Shown here: in pieces, positions 1 through 7,337 of the stretch
How positions within the stretch are numbered: position 1 is the stretch's first letter
Layout of the letters: each line of letters begins with the position of its first letter
The notes under the pieces: generated by a model
What the model saw: the letters and a program-made list of their open reading frames with translations, nothing else
Told to the model about the DNA's origin: nothing
Database searches by the model: none
Source: a virus
Length of the DNA: 21,498 nucleotides
Direction: 5' to 3' (one strand)
IMG/VR virus record: IMGVR_UViG_3300025122_000193
Location: 1 to 21,498 of that record
Translations under genes and position numbers: made by a program

Positions 1-395
1 TTGTTAAGATAAAACCCCAACTTGCCTTCAAAAAACTCACTAGTACTTAAAGTGTCGAAGGCATGGGCGGTCGCATTACCTTCCACCGACTCCTTGTCGG
101 GTTTCCACCATCGTTTCTTTACGCTTTGCAGAAATGCATAATCTGGAAGCTCAGCGGACACGCCAAATGAAGGGGTCGACTGTTGATCAATATTAAAAAC
201 CGGGGGCTCGGTATTACTTTTATCGTCGACCTTAAAGGCATTAGAACTATGTGCAATTTCAGCACTCAGGTAACTGTTTAGGGTCTCCTTGACACCCTCC
301 CTTAAGTCATCGCCCTCATCAAATCCATCATTACCGGTATCATCTAAAATATAATTGACTCTCGTCTCTTTACCGTTTATGATCACTATTGCCAT
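1..395 (-). CDS. Hypothetical protein, partial (3' end outside window)
   Basis: An open frame runs from ATG at 395 to the left edge without a stop: 131 codons are visible, beginning MAIVIINGKETRVNYILDD. The start is supported by a strong Shine-Dalgarno (AAGGAGG, 9 nt before ATG). It overlaps the 3' end of the acidic-protein gene by 26 nt, which suggests translational coupling. The visible part is hydrophilic, with an acidic stretch at about residues 17-30 and a basic, tryptophan-containing patch (KKRWWKPDKE) near residues 95-105. No signal peptide or membrane segment is seen. I do not recognise the family. Its place just after the tape measure gene suggests a tail or baseplate component (T4 genes 48/54 follow 29), but that is position-based inference only. 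Confidence 0.75.
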   Translation of the reverse strand, partial: MAIVIINGKETRVNYILDDTGNDGFDEGDDLREGVKETLNSYLSAEIAHSSNAFKVDDKSNTEPPVFNIDQQSTPSFGVSAELPDYAFLQSVKKRWWKPDKESVEGNATAHAFDTLSTSEFFEGKLGFYLN

Positions 396-708
396 TGTTG
401 ACCGCCTCCTTTTGCTGAGATTGATTATAACGTTCTTCCAGCTGTTTACGAACCTCAGGATCCTTTAATTGATCTAAAACTACCTTGTTAAATTTGGCAA
501 AATTACAAACCACTTTGTTGACAAATTTTTCCGTAACTTTAATTTGTTCAACTTCCATATTCTCGTATGCCCAATCAAACATTCCGGATTCTTTAAGCTT
601 AAGATACTCAGGGTGTAGTTCTTCATTTTCATCATGCTCTTCATTTTCATCATGCTCTTCATTTTCATCATGTTTTGCTTCGTTTGAATTTTGCTCTTTA
701 GAATCCAT
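370..708 (-). CDS. Small acidic protein with HDENEE repeats
   Basis: A 112-residue hydrophilic protein of unknown function. The leader reads AGGTGATATGATG. The second ATG (708) is preferred because the first (711) is only 2 nt from the Shine-Dalgarno. Near the N terminus (about residues 13-30) the six-residue unit HDENEE is repeated three times in tandem. The remainder looks alpha-helical and charged, with a helical C-terminal half (residues about 50-100) ending in a Gln/Asn-rich tail. It sits 14-17 nt downstream of the tape measure stop and overlaps the next gene by 26 nt, so it belongs to the same transcription unit. A tail-assembly chaperone or minor tail role fits the position, but nothing in the sequence proves it. 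Confidence 0.8.
   Translation of the reverse strand: MDSKEQNSNEAKHDENEEHDENEEHDENEELHPEYLKLKESGMFDWAYENMEVEQIKVTEKFVNKVVCNFAKFNKVVLDQLKDPEVRKQLEERYNQSQQKEAVNNGNSDHKR
619..672 (-). repeat. Three tandem 18-bp coding repeats (HDENEE x3)
   Basis: Three consecutive copies of CATGATGAAAATGAAGAG on the minus strand. The third copy differs only in its last base (A instead of G). They encode (HDENEE)3 in frame within the small acidic protein. The near-perfect nucleotide identity suggests recent expansion by slippage. Confidence 0.95.
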
Positions 709-725
709 CATATCACCTAGTTTAT

Positions 726-3700
726 TTAGACCTTGTCTTTAATTTTTAGCGTATCCGTCCTTAATGCCTGACGATTGTTAGAAAGGAATTTTACCATTTT
801 ATACCGGTCCATCTCAATCTTGATTGTTAGGTTCATCTCAAACATCCCCGGCGCTATTCTTACCCGCCTAGCATCTCCCCCAGTAGCTACCGCACCGGCA
901 ATTTCATCTAAAGCTGTATCAACAGACATATCAGTGATCTTTTGTGCCAAGTTATTTATTCTATCGATCTGGGTAACGATATCTTTGACTGTACCGTCAA
1001 CGTTTTGCTTGAGAACACTCTTAACACTTTTCATCTGTGGACCTAATTCAACAAACTTATCCGCAAAACGACCTATAGACGGCAATATTCCCGTAATATC
1101 ATCTATAGTTGAGGGTGGAATACAGCACATCTCGATGCCACCCTCCATCACAGTGCCACCGGCTGCGCCACCTTTTCCGAGCTTATTCATCAAGTCAGTA
1201 ATATTACTCATTATTCCAATGATTTCCCCCAACATACCCAATGAACTCTTATGCTGTTTATACTTGTCGGCCAAACCCTTCATCTGGGGATCATCTAACA
1301 TGTCTAACATACTACCAATTAGAGTGGGAAGATTATCTTGTAACATAGTGGACATGTCGGAGACTAATAGTTTGATACTCTCCGAAACGACTTTTGAAGC
1401 ACCAAAAATACTCAATTCATTTTTTTCTGCAACATCCTTCACCGACACCCCAGTTAACCCTGTCAGTGTTTTCATTATATTGGCAAACTTACCTATCACC
1501 TCCAATACACTAACGATGGCTTTAAATCTATCCTCAATTTGGCCAGAAGGTATATTTGGAAGAAGCTTCGCAGCCAATATTAATCGATGAATCATGAATC
1601 CCAAACCATAAGTTACAACCTCGATTATGTCACAAATAAAAGTCTTCAACTGCACCTTGTAATCATTAAGCATTTTAACACGGTAATTATTACCACTAAA
1701 GTCCTTAAAATCAGCCGGCATTGGTAATATATCTACAAGATCTTTAATCAGCTTTATAAAGCTACTCACAATTTTAATGCCCACTGTTAAAAACTTTGTT
1801 TTCCTCTCCATTTCCTCCGGTGTAATTTTTGGTAATTCTACGTTTAGTATATCTTTCACCAACGTAGGAAGGTGCTCTTTCATTGTCTCAACAATTGTCG
1901 TAATAGCACCGGTCATTGTTGGAACTAGCTTCTTCATTTCTCTAGTGACATCTTCAGGATCAGCCGCAGTCATAAACCCTTCTTCTGTCATTTCCATCTG
2001 CGTAAATTTTTCCATCATACTATTGAAAGGCCCTGCGACAGCACCTATCATTGCAGTAATTGCACCAAACAACTTACCTGCACCTGCGGCCTTTTTTATA
2101 TCGCCTTCCGACATATCCTGAACGGCATCAATAATATCATCAACAAGGTCCCTAGCCTCGCAGATAACTAGCGTTACGACCTCCTTGTTCTTCTCCATCA
2201 TGTTTAGGACGTCTTGTGGGTTAGCACCCTCAACTTGTGCCATGGCCTTATTCATTCCAGTAATCGCGCCCAGAGCATCGACAATTCCGACCATGGACTG
2301 TACCTTGTTCTTCAATCCCTCCGGATCCCCGACGTCAGCCTCGTCAAGTTCGATTAAAGCGGGGATCAAGCTATCCATAAATCCAGTTATCAACGTATAA
2401 AGAATAGCAAACCCAGCAACAATGAGTGCCACACCCGCTGTACCAAACGGAAATGACATCAACATTGTTCCTAGACCCGCAGCTATAGGAATCGCAACCA
2501 TTAAAGCCCATATCATCGAAGTCATAGCTGCCATAACTGCACCAACTGCCACTGGGTTTGTCTTTCCCATTGCGCCAACAACATCTTGAATCGTTGACGC
2601 AAAAACCTTCCCCAGCACCCACATGAACCCTGCCAGTACACCCAATCCCACGATGGATTTCATAAGAACGGTGTTAGGAAACATATCCGTAATATATACA
2701 GCTGCTCCTATGGCAGCACCTGCAGATAACGTCAAAGCGACTGCGATTATTCCAAATGCGACAGCACTAGATATGCTAATTGACCCTGCTTCTGCAATCG
2801 CGGCCATCATAGGGATAACAACGAACTTTCCAAAAGCATATGCAAACGCACCCAACATAGCCATTAAAACGGCTAATTTACCAATTGCGCTCCAGTCTAA
2901 ACTATTCAGAGCATTAACAAGCCTTCCAAATGCCCCTACCTGATCTTCATCTGCACCGGCGGGCGGGGAAAGATGTCGGATCATTTTTATAATTCCTGCT
3001 ATTGCTCCTAGAATAACAGGGGCCAATTTTATAACCAAATAAGCGCCTACAGCACCCATCACAACTTTGAAGGCCGTAGAACTGAATATATGTCCCAGGA
3101 GTGTCGAACCCAATGCCGCCAATTGGGGACCATACTCGTCTACTAATTCATTCAACCTTATCAATACGACGTTCCATAATTTACTTAAGGCCTCTAATAA
3201 AGGAGGAATAACCGGGGCCAGAGCATCTTGCAGCTCACCAAATAACCCCATGAACATATCCCCAAGAGCATCCCACATGGCAGACATTTCTGCCGATGGT
3301 GGTGTTTGGATAAAGTCGGTTATCTTATGAATGACCCATGTTAAACCCTCGATAACAACCGGCAACAATCCCATAAAGACATTCTTGACAGCGTTAAAGA
3401 AATCACTAACCCCCCCTAAAATCTCACCTCCGGCACCGGCACCACCCCCCAACCAATTTGTAAAAGCTTTTTTGATCCTTAATAGAAACGCCCTGACGCC
3501 TGTTTTGGGATCATCACCGGAAAGATCAGACATAAATGTGGCGAATGCATTTCTGATGGGTGATATTATTTCCTTATGAAAACGTTTAGCATCGAATAAA
3601 TTTCTAATACCCCCGAATAGTCTTTTAACACCAGGGAAGGCATTAACAAACATCCTCCCTATATCCCTCCCTAATCTATACACCGCCACAAGAGCCCGCC

Positions 3701-5192
3701 GGATAGCACGTAACATTTTCCTGAAAGGTCTGGATCTCGTTATCCCTCTTGCCAGGCCCTGCATGAATGCATCAAAAAAGCTCTTGAACTGTCGAGTTCC
3801 TTGATGTGTTAACCGTTTAATATTGTCAGCTAACTCCTTCATCACCTCCACCTGACTCAGTTGTTTTTTCTCTGCGTCTTCAGCACCGGCGGCAATGTCG
3901 GAATATTGAACACCCTGTTTTTCCATGGAAAATGCAGCCTCTAGAGCAGCCCCCTGCAGATTTGTGCTCTGAGACAAGTATTTTCTCTCTGCCGCAGTGA
4001 GATCCTTGATGTCTCTTCCGGTAGCAAAAAATGAGTTTCTAAGTTGATCAATGATCTCGGCGGGATTTTCCGAATTCATCAATTTCATTGTGTCGACATT
4101 CATCCCAAAAGCAGCCGCTAGATCGGCAGCACTCTTAGCGGCGTCCTCGAAATTCATAAACTTGTCAACAAGACCGCCGAGAGTCTTGACATCGACTCCT
4201 AACTTAACAGCATACGTCGATACTGCAGCTATTTCTTTGGTGGCCATATGTCCAAATTGATCAACATTAGCAATCATCTCTCCCATGGTTTTACCCACTA
4301 CTTTGGATGAAATGCCAAACTGCTTACCCATATTGATGGCATATGAACCGACCTCTCGGAATGAATCAACAACATCCTTCCCCATCAACTTGAAGTGCTC
4401 CATCATCTGGCCTTGTATCTCAGCGGTCAGCCCGAGCCCTCTTCTAAACATTGCCAACTCAACCCCGGATTCTTTAAAGTATTTCATCAATCCGTTAAGG
4501 GCAATTCCTAGTGATTTTGCAACTTCAGCATTCTCTTTAAGGATTTCAGCCAACCCCTTTCGACCGTACCCATATACCCGTGATAAGCGAAGACCGGTAC
4601 CGGCAAGATCTTTCATCTGTTTACGTGTGTCTCCAACCACACCAATGAGTGCTTTTCCCTCATTCGAAGCCAAGGAACCAAACTCCGCGCGCACTTCTTC
4701 CATGGCGATTCTTAATTCATTGGCGCCACCGGTCATATTTCCAGCCATGGCAACCAATCCGCCGAATAACTTGAATGGGATAGCGATGATTGATAGGCCT
4801 ATGCTGAATATGCCTTTTGCAACGCTGGTAACAATATCAAATAAACCGGTAACGCCACCTGTAATAGTTTGAAAGATAGAAGATATCCCCAAAAGTCCAA
4901 CACCGGTCTTTATAATACTGCCTATTCCAAAACCAGCTTGTTCACTGCCGGCGGCAGCACGTTCGGATTCATCGGCGACTTCCTCCATATTCTCTCTCAG
5001 TTGCTCGGAATCTTGAACCTGATCTTGGAGATTACAACTGTCCATAGCCCTACAAAGACGTTGGGAGATTTTTGCCTGATCACTCAGTAATTTCCCTTGC
5101 TCTCTTAACAGATCTGAACGTGCTGAAATGAGATCGTTAATCTGTTGTTGCAGACCTAGTTGTCCCCCTAAATCATCATTACCTGGTGGCAC
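726..5192 (-). CDS. Tail tape measure protein
   Basis: A 1488-residue protein, the largest gene here, with the architecture of phage tape measure proteins. These lie inside the tail tube, set its length and are ejected ahead of the DNA. It starts at GTG (5192), preceded by AAAGGA about 7 nt upstream. Residues about 10-50 form a coiled coil rich in Gln/Leu/Lys. A Gly/Ile/Val-rich hydrophobic region lies at about 90-150. Helical segments rich in Ala, Met and Lys follow. A basic arginine-rich patch is at about 470-535, and several long hydrophobic, membrane-like segments occur at about 700-930. The C-terminal part is again helical. I see no lysozyme or peptidase motif. It follows the gp26-like, +1-frame and small genes, the usual place for tail chaperones. 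T4 gp29 is 590 residues, so this tail should be much longer (inference). Confidence 0.93.
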   Translation of the reverse strand: MPPGNDDLGGQLGLQQQINDLISARSDLLREQGKLLSDQAKISQRLCRAMDSCNLQDQVQDSEQLRENMEEVADESERAAAGSEQAGFGIGSIIKTGVGLLGISSIFQTITGGVTGLFDIVTSVAKGIFSIGLSIIAIPFKLFGGLVAMAGNMTGGANELRIAMEEVRAEFGSLASNEGKALIGVVGDTRKQMKDLAGTGLRLSRVYGYGRKGLAEILKENAEVAKSLGIALNGLMKYFKESGVELAMFRRGLGLTAEIQGQMMEHFKLMGKDVVDSFREVGSYAINMGKQFGISSKVVGKTMGEMIANVDQFGHMATKEIAAVSTYAVKLGVDVKTLGGLVDKFMNFEDAAKSAADLAAAFGMNVDTMKLMNSENPAEIIDQLRNSFFATGRDIKDLTAAERKYLSQSTNLQGAALEAAFSMEKQGVQYSDIAAGAEDAEKKQLSQVEVMKELADNIKRLTHQGTRQFKSFFDAFMQGLARGITRSRPFRKMLRAIRRALVAVYRLGRDIGRMFVNAFPGVKRLFGGIRNLFDAKRFHKEIISPIRNAFATFMSDLSGDDPKTGVRAFLLRIKKAFTNWLGGGAGAGGEILGGVSDFFNAVKNVFMGLLPVVIEGLTWVIHKITDFIQTPPSAEMSAMWDALGDMFMGLFGELQDALAPVIPPLLEALSKLWNVVLIRLNELVDEYGPQLAALGSTLLGHIFSSTAFKVVMGAVGAYLVIKLAPVILGAIAGIIKMIRHLSPPAGADEDQVGAFGRLVNALNSLDWSAIGKLAVLMAMLGAFAYAFGKFVVIPMMAAIAEAGSISISSAVAFGIIAVALTLSAGAAIGAAVYITDMFPNTVLMKSIVGLGVLAGFMWVLGKVFASTIQDVVGAMGKTNPVAVGAVMAAMTSMIWALMVAIPIAAGLGTMLMSFPFGTAGVALIVAGFAILYTLITGFMDSLIPALIELDEADVGDPEGLKNKVQSMVGIVDALGAITGMNKAMAQVEGANPQDVLNMMEKNKEVVTLVICEARDLVDDIIDAVQDMSEGDIKKAAGAGKLFGAITAMIGAVAGPFNSMMEKFTQMEMTEEGFMTAADPEDVTREMKKLVPTMTGAITTIVETMKEHLPTLVKDILNVELPKITPEEMERKTKFLTVGIKIVSSFIKLIKDLVDILPMPADFKDFSGNNYRVKMLNDYKVQLKTFICDIIEVVTYGLGFMIHRLILAAKLLPNIPSGQIEDRFKAIVSVLEVIGKFANIMKTLTGLTGVSVKDVAEKNELSIFGASKVVSESIKLLVSDMSTMLQDNLPTLIGSMLDMLDDPQMKGLADKYKQHKSSLGMLGEIIGIMSNITDLMNKLGKGGAAGGTVMEGGIEMCCIPPSTIDDITGILPSIGRFADKFVELGPQMKSVKSVLKQNVDGTVKDIVTQIDRINNLAQKITDMSVDTALDEIAGAVATGGDARRVRIAPGMFEMNLTIKIEMDRYKMVKFLSNNRQALRTDTLKIKDKV

Positions 5193-5220
5193 TTTAATAT
5201 CCTTTAGTCTATCGGTACTT

Positions 5221-5235
5221 TAAGTAAGTATTCAC
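5221..5235 (-). promoter_or_regulatory. Candidate late promoter before tape measure gene
   Basis: The minus strand reads GTGAATACTTACTTA, about 30-40 nt before the GTG start of the tape measure gene. It shares the AATACTTA core with sites near 18061 and 18391. The resemblance to the T4 late-promoter element TATAAATA is partial. Confidence 0.4.
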
Positions 5236-5254
5236 GACGACATAATCTAGAGCC

Positions 5255-5512
5255 CTATAGATGCCACTCTCGTCCAAATTGTTGAAAAAAATCTTTAGCA
5301 GCATGCCTTTTTTGATCTAATTTTTTCTTTATAACATCCATGGTGACATGAGACGTATTAAGCGTTTCATAAAGATCACGTGAAGACTCTAACATAACTT
5401 TAAAAGCTTGAATAGACCTTGGATTTCCCTCTAACTTGATATGAGTTTTGTGCCCAAGTATATGAGCAGCCGCGACTGATTCGAGCAATTGCCATTTATT
5501 TTTAGAAACCAT
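5255..5512 (-). CDS. Small hypothetical protein upstream of tape measure
   Basis: An 85-residue protein starting MVSKNKWQLLESVAAAHI. The ATG at 5512 is chosen because GAGGTGA lies 7 nt upstream. An in-frame ATG at 5551 would add 13 residues but has no comparable ribosome site. The protein is basic and predicted helical, with no membrane segment and several His and Lys residues. It ends in an aromatic tail (FFQQFGREWHL). It lies between the gp26-like/+1-frame pair and the tape measure gene, a position typical of tail assembly chaperones or hub assembly factors. I do not recognise the family, so function is unassigned. Confidence 0.75.
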   Translation of the reverse strand: MVSKNKWQLLESVAAAHILGHKTHIKLEGNPRSIQAFKVMLESSRDLYETLNTSHVTMDVIKKKLDQKRHAAKDFFQQFGREWHL

Positions 5513-5547
5513 AATGTCATCACCTCTAAGATTAATTATGCATCTAA

Positions 5548-5856
5548 TCAACTAAACCGTCTTAAACTAGCTGGTACTTGCTCTCTTCCCCGCCCTTGCA
5601 GTGCTCTCATGTCTGGTGTGTTATGTTGTAATGCTCTGGAAGCCGTAGAATTTTTATCATTTGCATCTTTGAGTTCCTTGTTTACCCTCTCGATAAACCA
5701 TATGCGTTGCCATACCGGAAGACGATAGGCCTCGCGATACGAAAACCCCATATAATACATTAAGGCAAAAATGTGCTCCAAAAATAACTGTTTATCATTC
5801 GGTGTCAGGCCAAAAAAACGAGGCACCCATTGGCAGGCGCACCTCCGAATGCTCAC
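5548..5856 (-). CDS. Overlapping ORF in +1 frame of gp26-like gene; possible frameshift extension
   Basis: A 102-codon open frame overlapping the 3' end of the gp26-like gene by 62 nt, in the +1 frame. The annotated GTG start (5856) and nearby alternatives lack a well-spaced Shine-Dalgarno. The convincing protein portion begins only after the overlap (GLTPNDKQLFLEHIFALMYY...). It is helical, with an aromatic motif MGFSYREAYRLPVWQRIWFI and a charged tail. Two explanations fit. It may be an independent small protein translated by coupling, or a C-terminal extension of the gp26-like protein made by +1 slippage at the T7 run at 5812-5818. The second would parallel the G/GT tail chaperone arrangement found upstream of tape measure genes. 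The true 5' boundary is uncertain. Confidence 0.7.
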   Translation of the reverse strand: MSIRRCACQWVPRFFGLTPNDKQLFLEHIFALMYYMGFSYREAYRLPVWQRIWFIERVNKELKDANDKNSTASRALQHNTPDMRALQGRGREQVPASLRRFS

Positions 5857-6655
5857 CGCACTGAACGCAGTCCATCCATGCCTTCATCTCAATGCCAGGT
5901 TCATTTTTATCAATATAACGACGCAAGAAAAGAGAATCTCCTGCCGGCATATTGCGCACAAAATAACCTATCTTATTCTTATCGGTGACGTCTCCGACAG
6001 ATATAATCTGTCTTTTGAAACGTTCTGTAATCAAGCTATCATTTAATTGACCACTTTTCTTTTTTCTTTCCGAAATAACCAGCATCTCTTGTTCATCAGC
6101 ACCAGACATAAACTTAAAACGTACAGTCTTCTTAGTCATTGGAAGCTGGACTTGAAATAGGTTGGCGCCATCAGCAATTGGCTCAACCTTCAATCTTTTA
6201 ATGGGCAAATCCGCTAAATTAAATGCTTGCTTAGTTTTTTCACCGCAATTAGGACAATCAGCTTCCACGTTATACTCAGAACCATAACCGGTAATACGAA
6301 TCGCGGTCATGATTGCATTTCTATCCCCTACAAGCATCTCTGAAGTATCGATACTTTTATTAATAAGGCAGGATTTTAAAAGAGCAGAAATAACTGTGCC
6401 CTTTCGAATAAGTGCTTTAGAAGTAAGAATATCCTCTTCTCCGGCAGTCATAGCACGAATATCAACAGTCTCCTGCCCATACAATGCACTTCCTGCATCA
6501 TACACTACCCCCCTAGAAGGAAGGGGAACTGTCTCCACCGGTACCTCAAACCCAAAATCATCTTGCATTACATTACTTGTACTATAACCTTGAGCTTGTG
6601 CTTGACCTGCACTAAATATTTCGTTACGTGAATTTCTATCCGATTCTTGGGACAT
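5795..6655 (-). CDS. gp26: T4 gp26-family baseplate hub / tail protein
   Basis: A 286-residue protein (287 if the first of two adjacent ATGs, 6658, is used). The second ATG is better spaced from GAGG in GAGGTAAATGATG. It has the hallmarks of the T4 baseplate protein family (PF12322 type). These are PLPSRGVVYD near residues 45-54, MTAGEEDILTSKALIRKG near 70-87, then GDRNAIMTAIRITGYGSEY near 111-129. A CPNCG pair follows (C135, C138), with a second CxxC (CVQCG, C264 and C267) and a closing FFWPD. The four cysteines could bind one zinc (inference). In T4 gp26 takes part in building the central baseplate hub. Here it lies two genes before the tape measure and its 3' end overlaps a +1-frame ORF, so a tail-chaperone role is an alternative. 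Numbering is from the first ATG. Confidence 0.85.
   Translation of the reverse strand: MSQESDRNSRNEIFSAGQAQAQGYSTSNVMQDDFGFEVPVETVPLPSRGVVYDAGSALYGQETVDIRAMTAGEEDILTSKALIRKGTVISALLKSCLINKSIDTSEMLVGDRNAIMTAIRITGYGSEYNVEADCPNCGEKTKQAFNLADLPIKRLKVEPIADGANLFQVQLPMTKKTVRFKFMSGADEQEMLVISERKKKSGQLNDSLITERFKRQIISVGDVTDKNKIGYFVRNMPAGDSLFLRRYIDKNEPGIEMKAWMDCVQCGEHSEVRLPMGASFFWPDTE
5812..5818 (-). other. Possible +1 frameshift site (T7 run)
   Basis: Seven consecutive T on the coding strand (TCG TTT TTT TGG in the gp26 frame). They lie 15-24 nt before the gp26-like stop and inside the overlap with the downstream +1 ORF. A tRNA-Phe on TTT can slip +1 onto TTT, after which the next codon is GGC of the other frame. 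The fused product would be about 369 residues. Confidence 0.35.
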
Positions 6656-6658
6656 CAT

Positions 6659-6688
6659 TTACCTCGATGTTGTTAAATCACTAAACAT
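6659..6688 (-). CDS. Possible 9-codon leader minicistron
   Basis: ATG at 6688 opens a frame encoding MFSDLTTSR, then TAA. The stop directly abuts the ATGATG of the gp26-like gene. It has its own AGGTGAT-type ribosome site a few bases upstream, similar to that of the acidic-protein gene at 708. The coding sequence also contains the GAGG used by the downstream gene, so translation of the leader could affect downstream initiation. It may equally be chance or a remnant of an earlier start. Confidence 0.25.
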   Translation of the reverse strand: MFSDLTTSR

Positions 6689-6721
6689 AATATCACCTAA
6701 AACACTAAGACTGTAAATAAT

Positions 6722-6751
6722 AAAAAACCTCCCAGGTTTCCCAAGGAGGTT
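6722..6751 (-). terminator. Rho-independent terminator after tail tube gene
   Basis: On the minus strand AACCTCC pairs with GGAGGTT, with an inner GG-GAAA-CC possible, followed directly by TTTTTT. It lies 30-60 nt after the tail tube stop codon and before the gp26-like gene, so it would limit read-through and allow high tube expression. Confidence 0.8.
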
Positions 6752-6780
6752 CATCAAAAATGGATTATCCTAAATTGATA

Positions 6781-7269
6781 TTAGTATTGTAAAACGCAAT
6801 TGTCAAAACGGATTGTGAGCGTAACCTCGGCCGGATCTTCTGTGCCATAATCTAACTCTCCAAAACCGGCAGATGTTAACATAGCGCCTTTGATATCCCA
6901 TAGCTCCACCACGGTACCTACAGGATCAGTCATTTTTAATTGACAATCTCGTTTATAAAAATCTGCATAACCGGCGCGACCCGAAACCGACTCATAATGA
7001 GTCCGAACCCATTCCATCACCTGTTGTGCGCCGGAAGGTGCAATAGGATCATGAAGAGTAACAGAAAGAGTCTCAAACGTAGTTTTACCAGCAAGATATC
7101 TCGTTGAATTAAGGTAAGGGATTGCCTGCTCTGATGTCGTAAATGTGGGTCTTGCCGTTGTTTTAATTAAAAACGCGTCAATTCCCTCTATTGCAAAAAC
7201 CCACCTAAACTTACGCTTGGGCTCAAATTTATTTGGTAACATATCCGTAACTGAAAGAGTCTCTGCCAT
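6781..7269 (-). CDS. gp19: Tail tube protein (gp19-like)
   Basis: A 162-residue protein, almost the same length as T4 gp19 (163). Tube proteins stack as hexameric rings to form the channel through which DNA leaves the virion. The pattern fits the family. An N-terminal FRWVFAIEGIDAFLIKTTARP strand region lies at about residues 22-42. A central segment (about 75-90) reads TLHDPIAPSGAQQVMEWVR. A C-terminal beta region (about 125-160) includes WDIKGAMLTSAGFGELDYG and ends VTLTIRFDNCVLQY. The ATG start has AGGAG about 9 nt upstream. It directly follows the two sheath genes, as 19 follows 18 in T4, and has its own terminator. Only one tube gene accompanies the two sheath genes. Confidence 0.92.
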   Translation of the reverse strand: MAETLSVTDMLPNKFEPKRKFRWVFAIEGIDAFLIKTTARPTFTTSEQAIPYLNSTRYLAGKTTFETLSVTLHDPIAPSGAQQVMEWVRTHYESVSGRAGYADFYKRDCQLKMTDPVGTVVELWDIKGAMLTSAGFGELDYGTEDPAEVTLTIRFDNCVLQY

Positions 7270-7299
7270 TTTTTTATTCTCCTACCAAGCTGGTCTAAT

Positions 7300-7316
7300 T
7301 TAAATATATAACTGCA
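7300..7316 (-). promoter_or_regulatory. Weak candidate late promoter before tail tube gene
   Basis: The minus strand reads GTGCAGTTATATATTTA about 30-45 nt before the tube start. GTGCA and TATATTTA resemble the site before the first sheath gene (GTGCATATTTATT), but with an insertion. Support is weak. Confidence 0.2.
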
Positions 7317-7337
7317 CTCATTTATATCATCAATCGA

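Noticed and set aside
480-671. Alternative minus-strand frame with MMKMKS repeats
   Set aside because: It is the out-of-frame reading of the HDENEE repeat in the acidic protein gene.
775-4872. Several plus-strand open frames opposite the tape measure gene (e.g. 775-1590, 4285-4872)
   Set aside because: They are antisense shadows of a continuous 1488-codon gene, lack ribosome sites and encode compositionally odd proteins.
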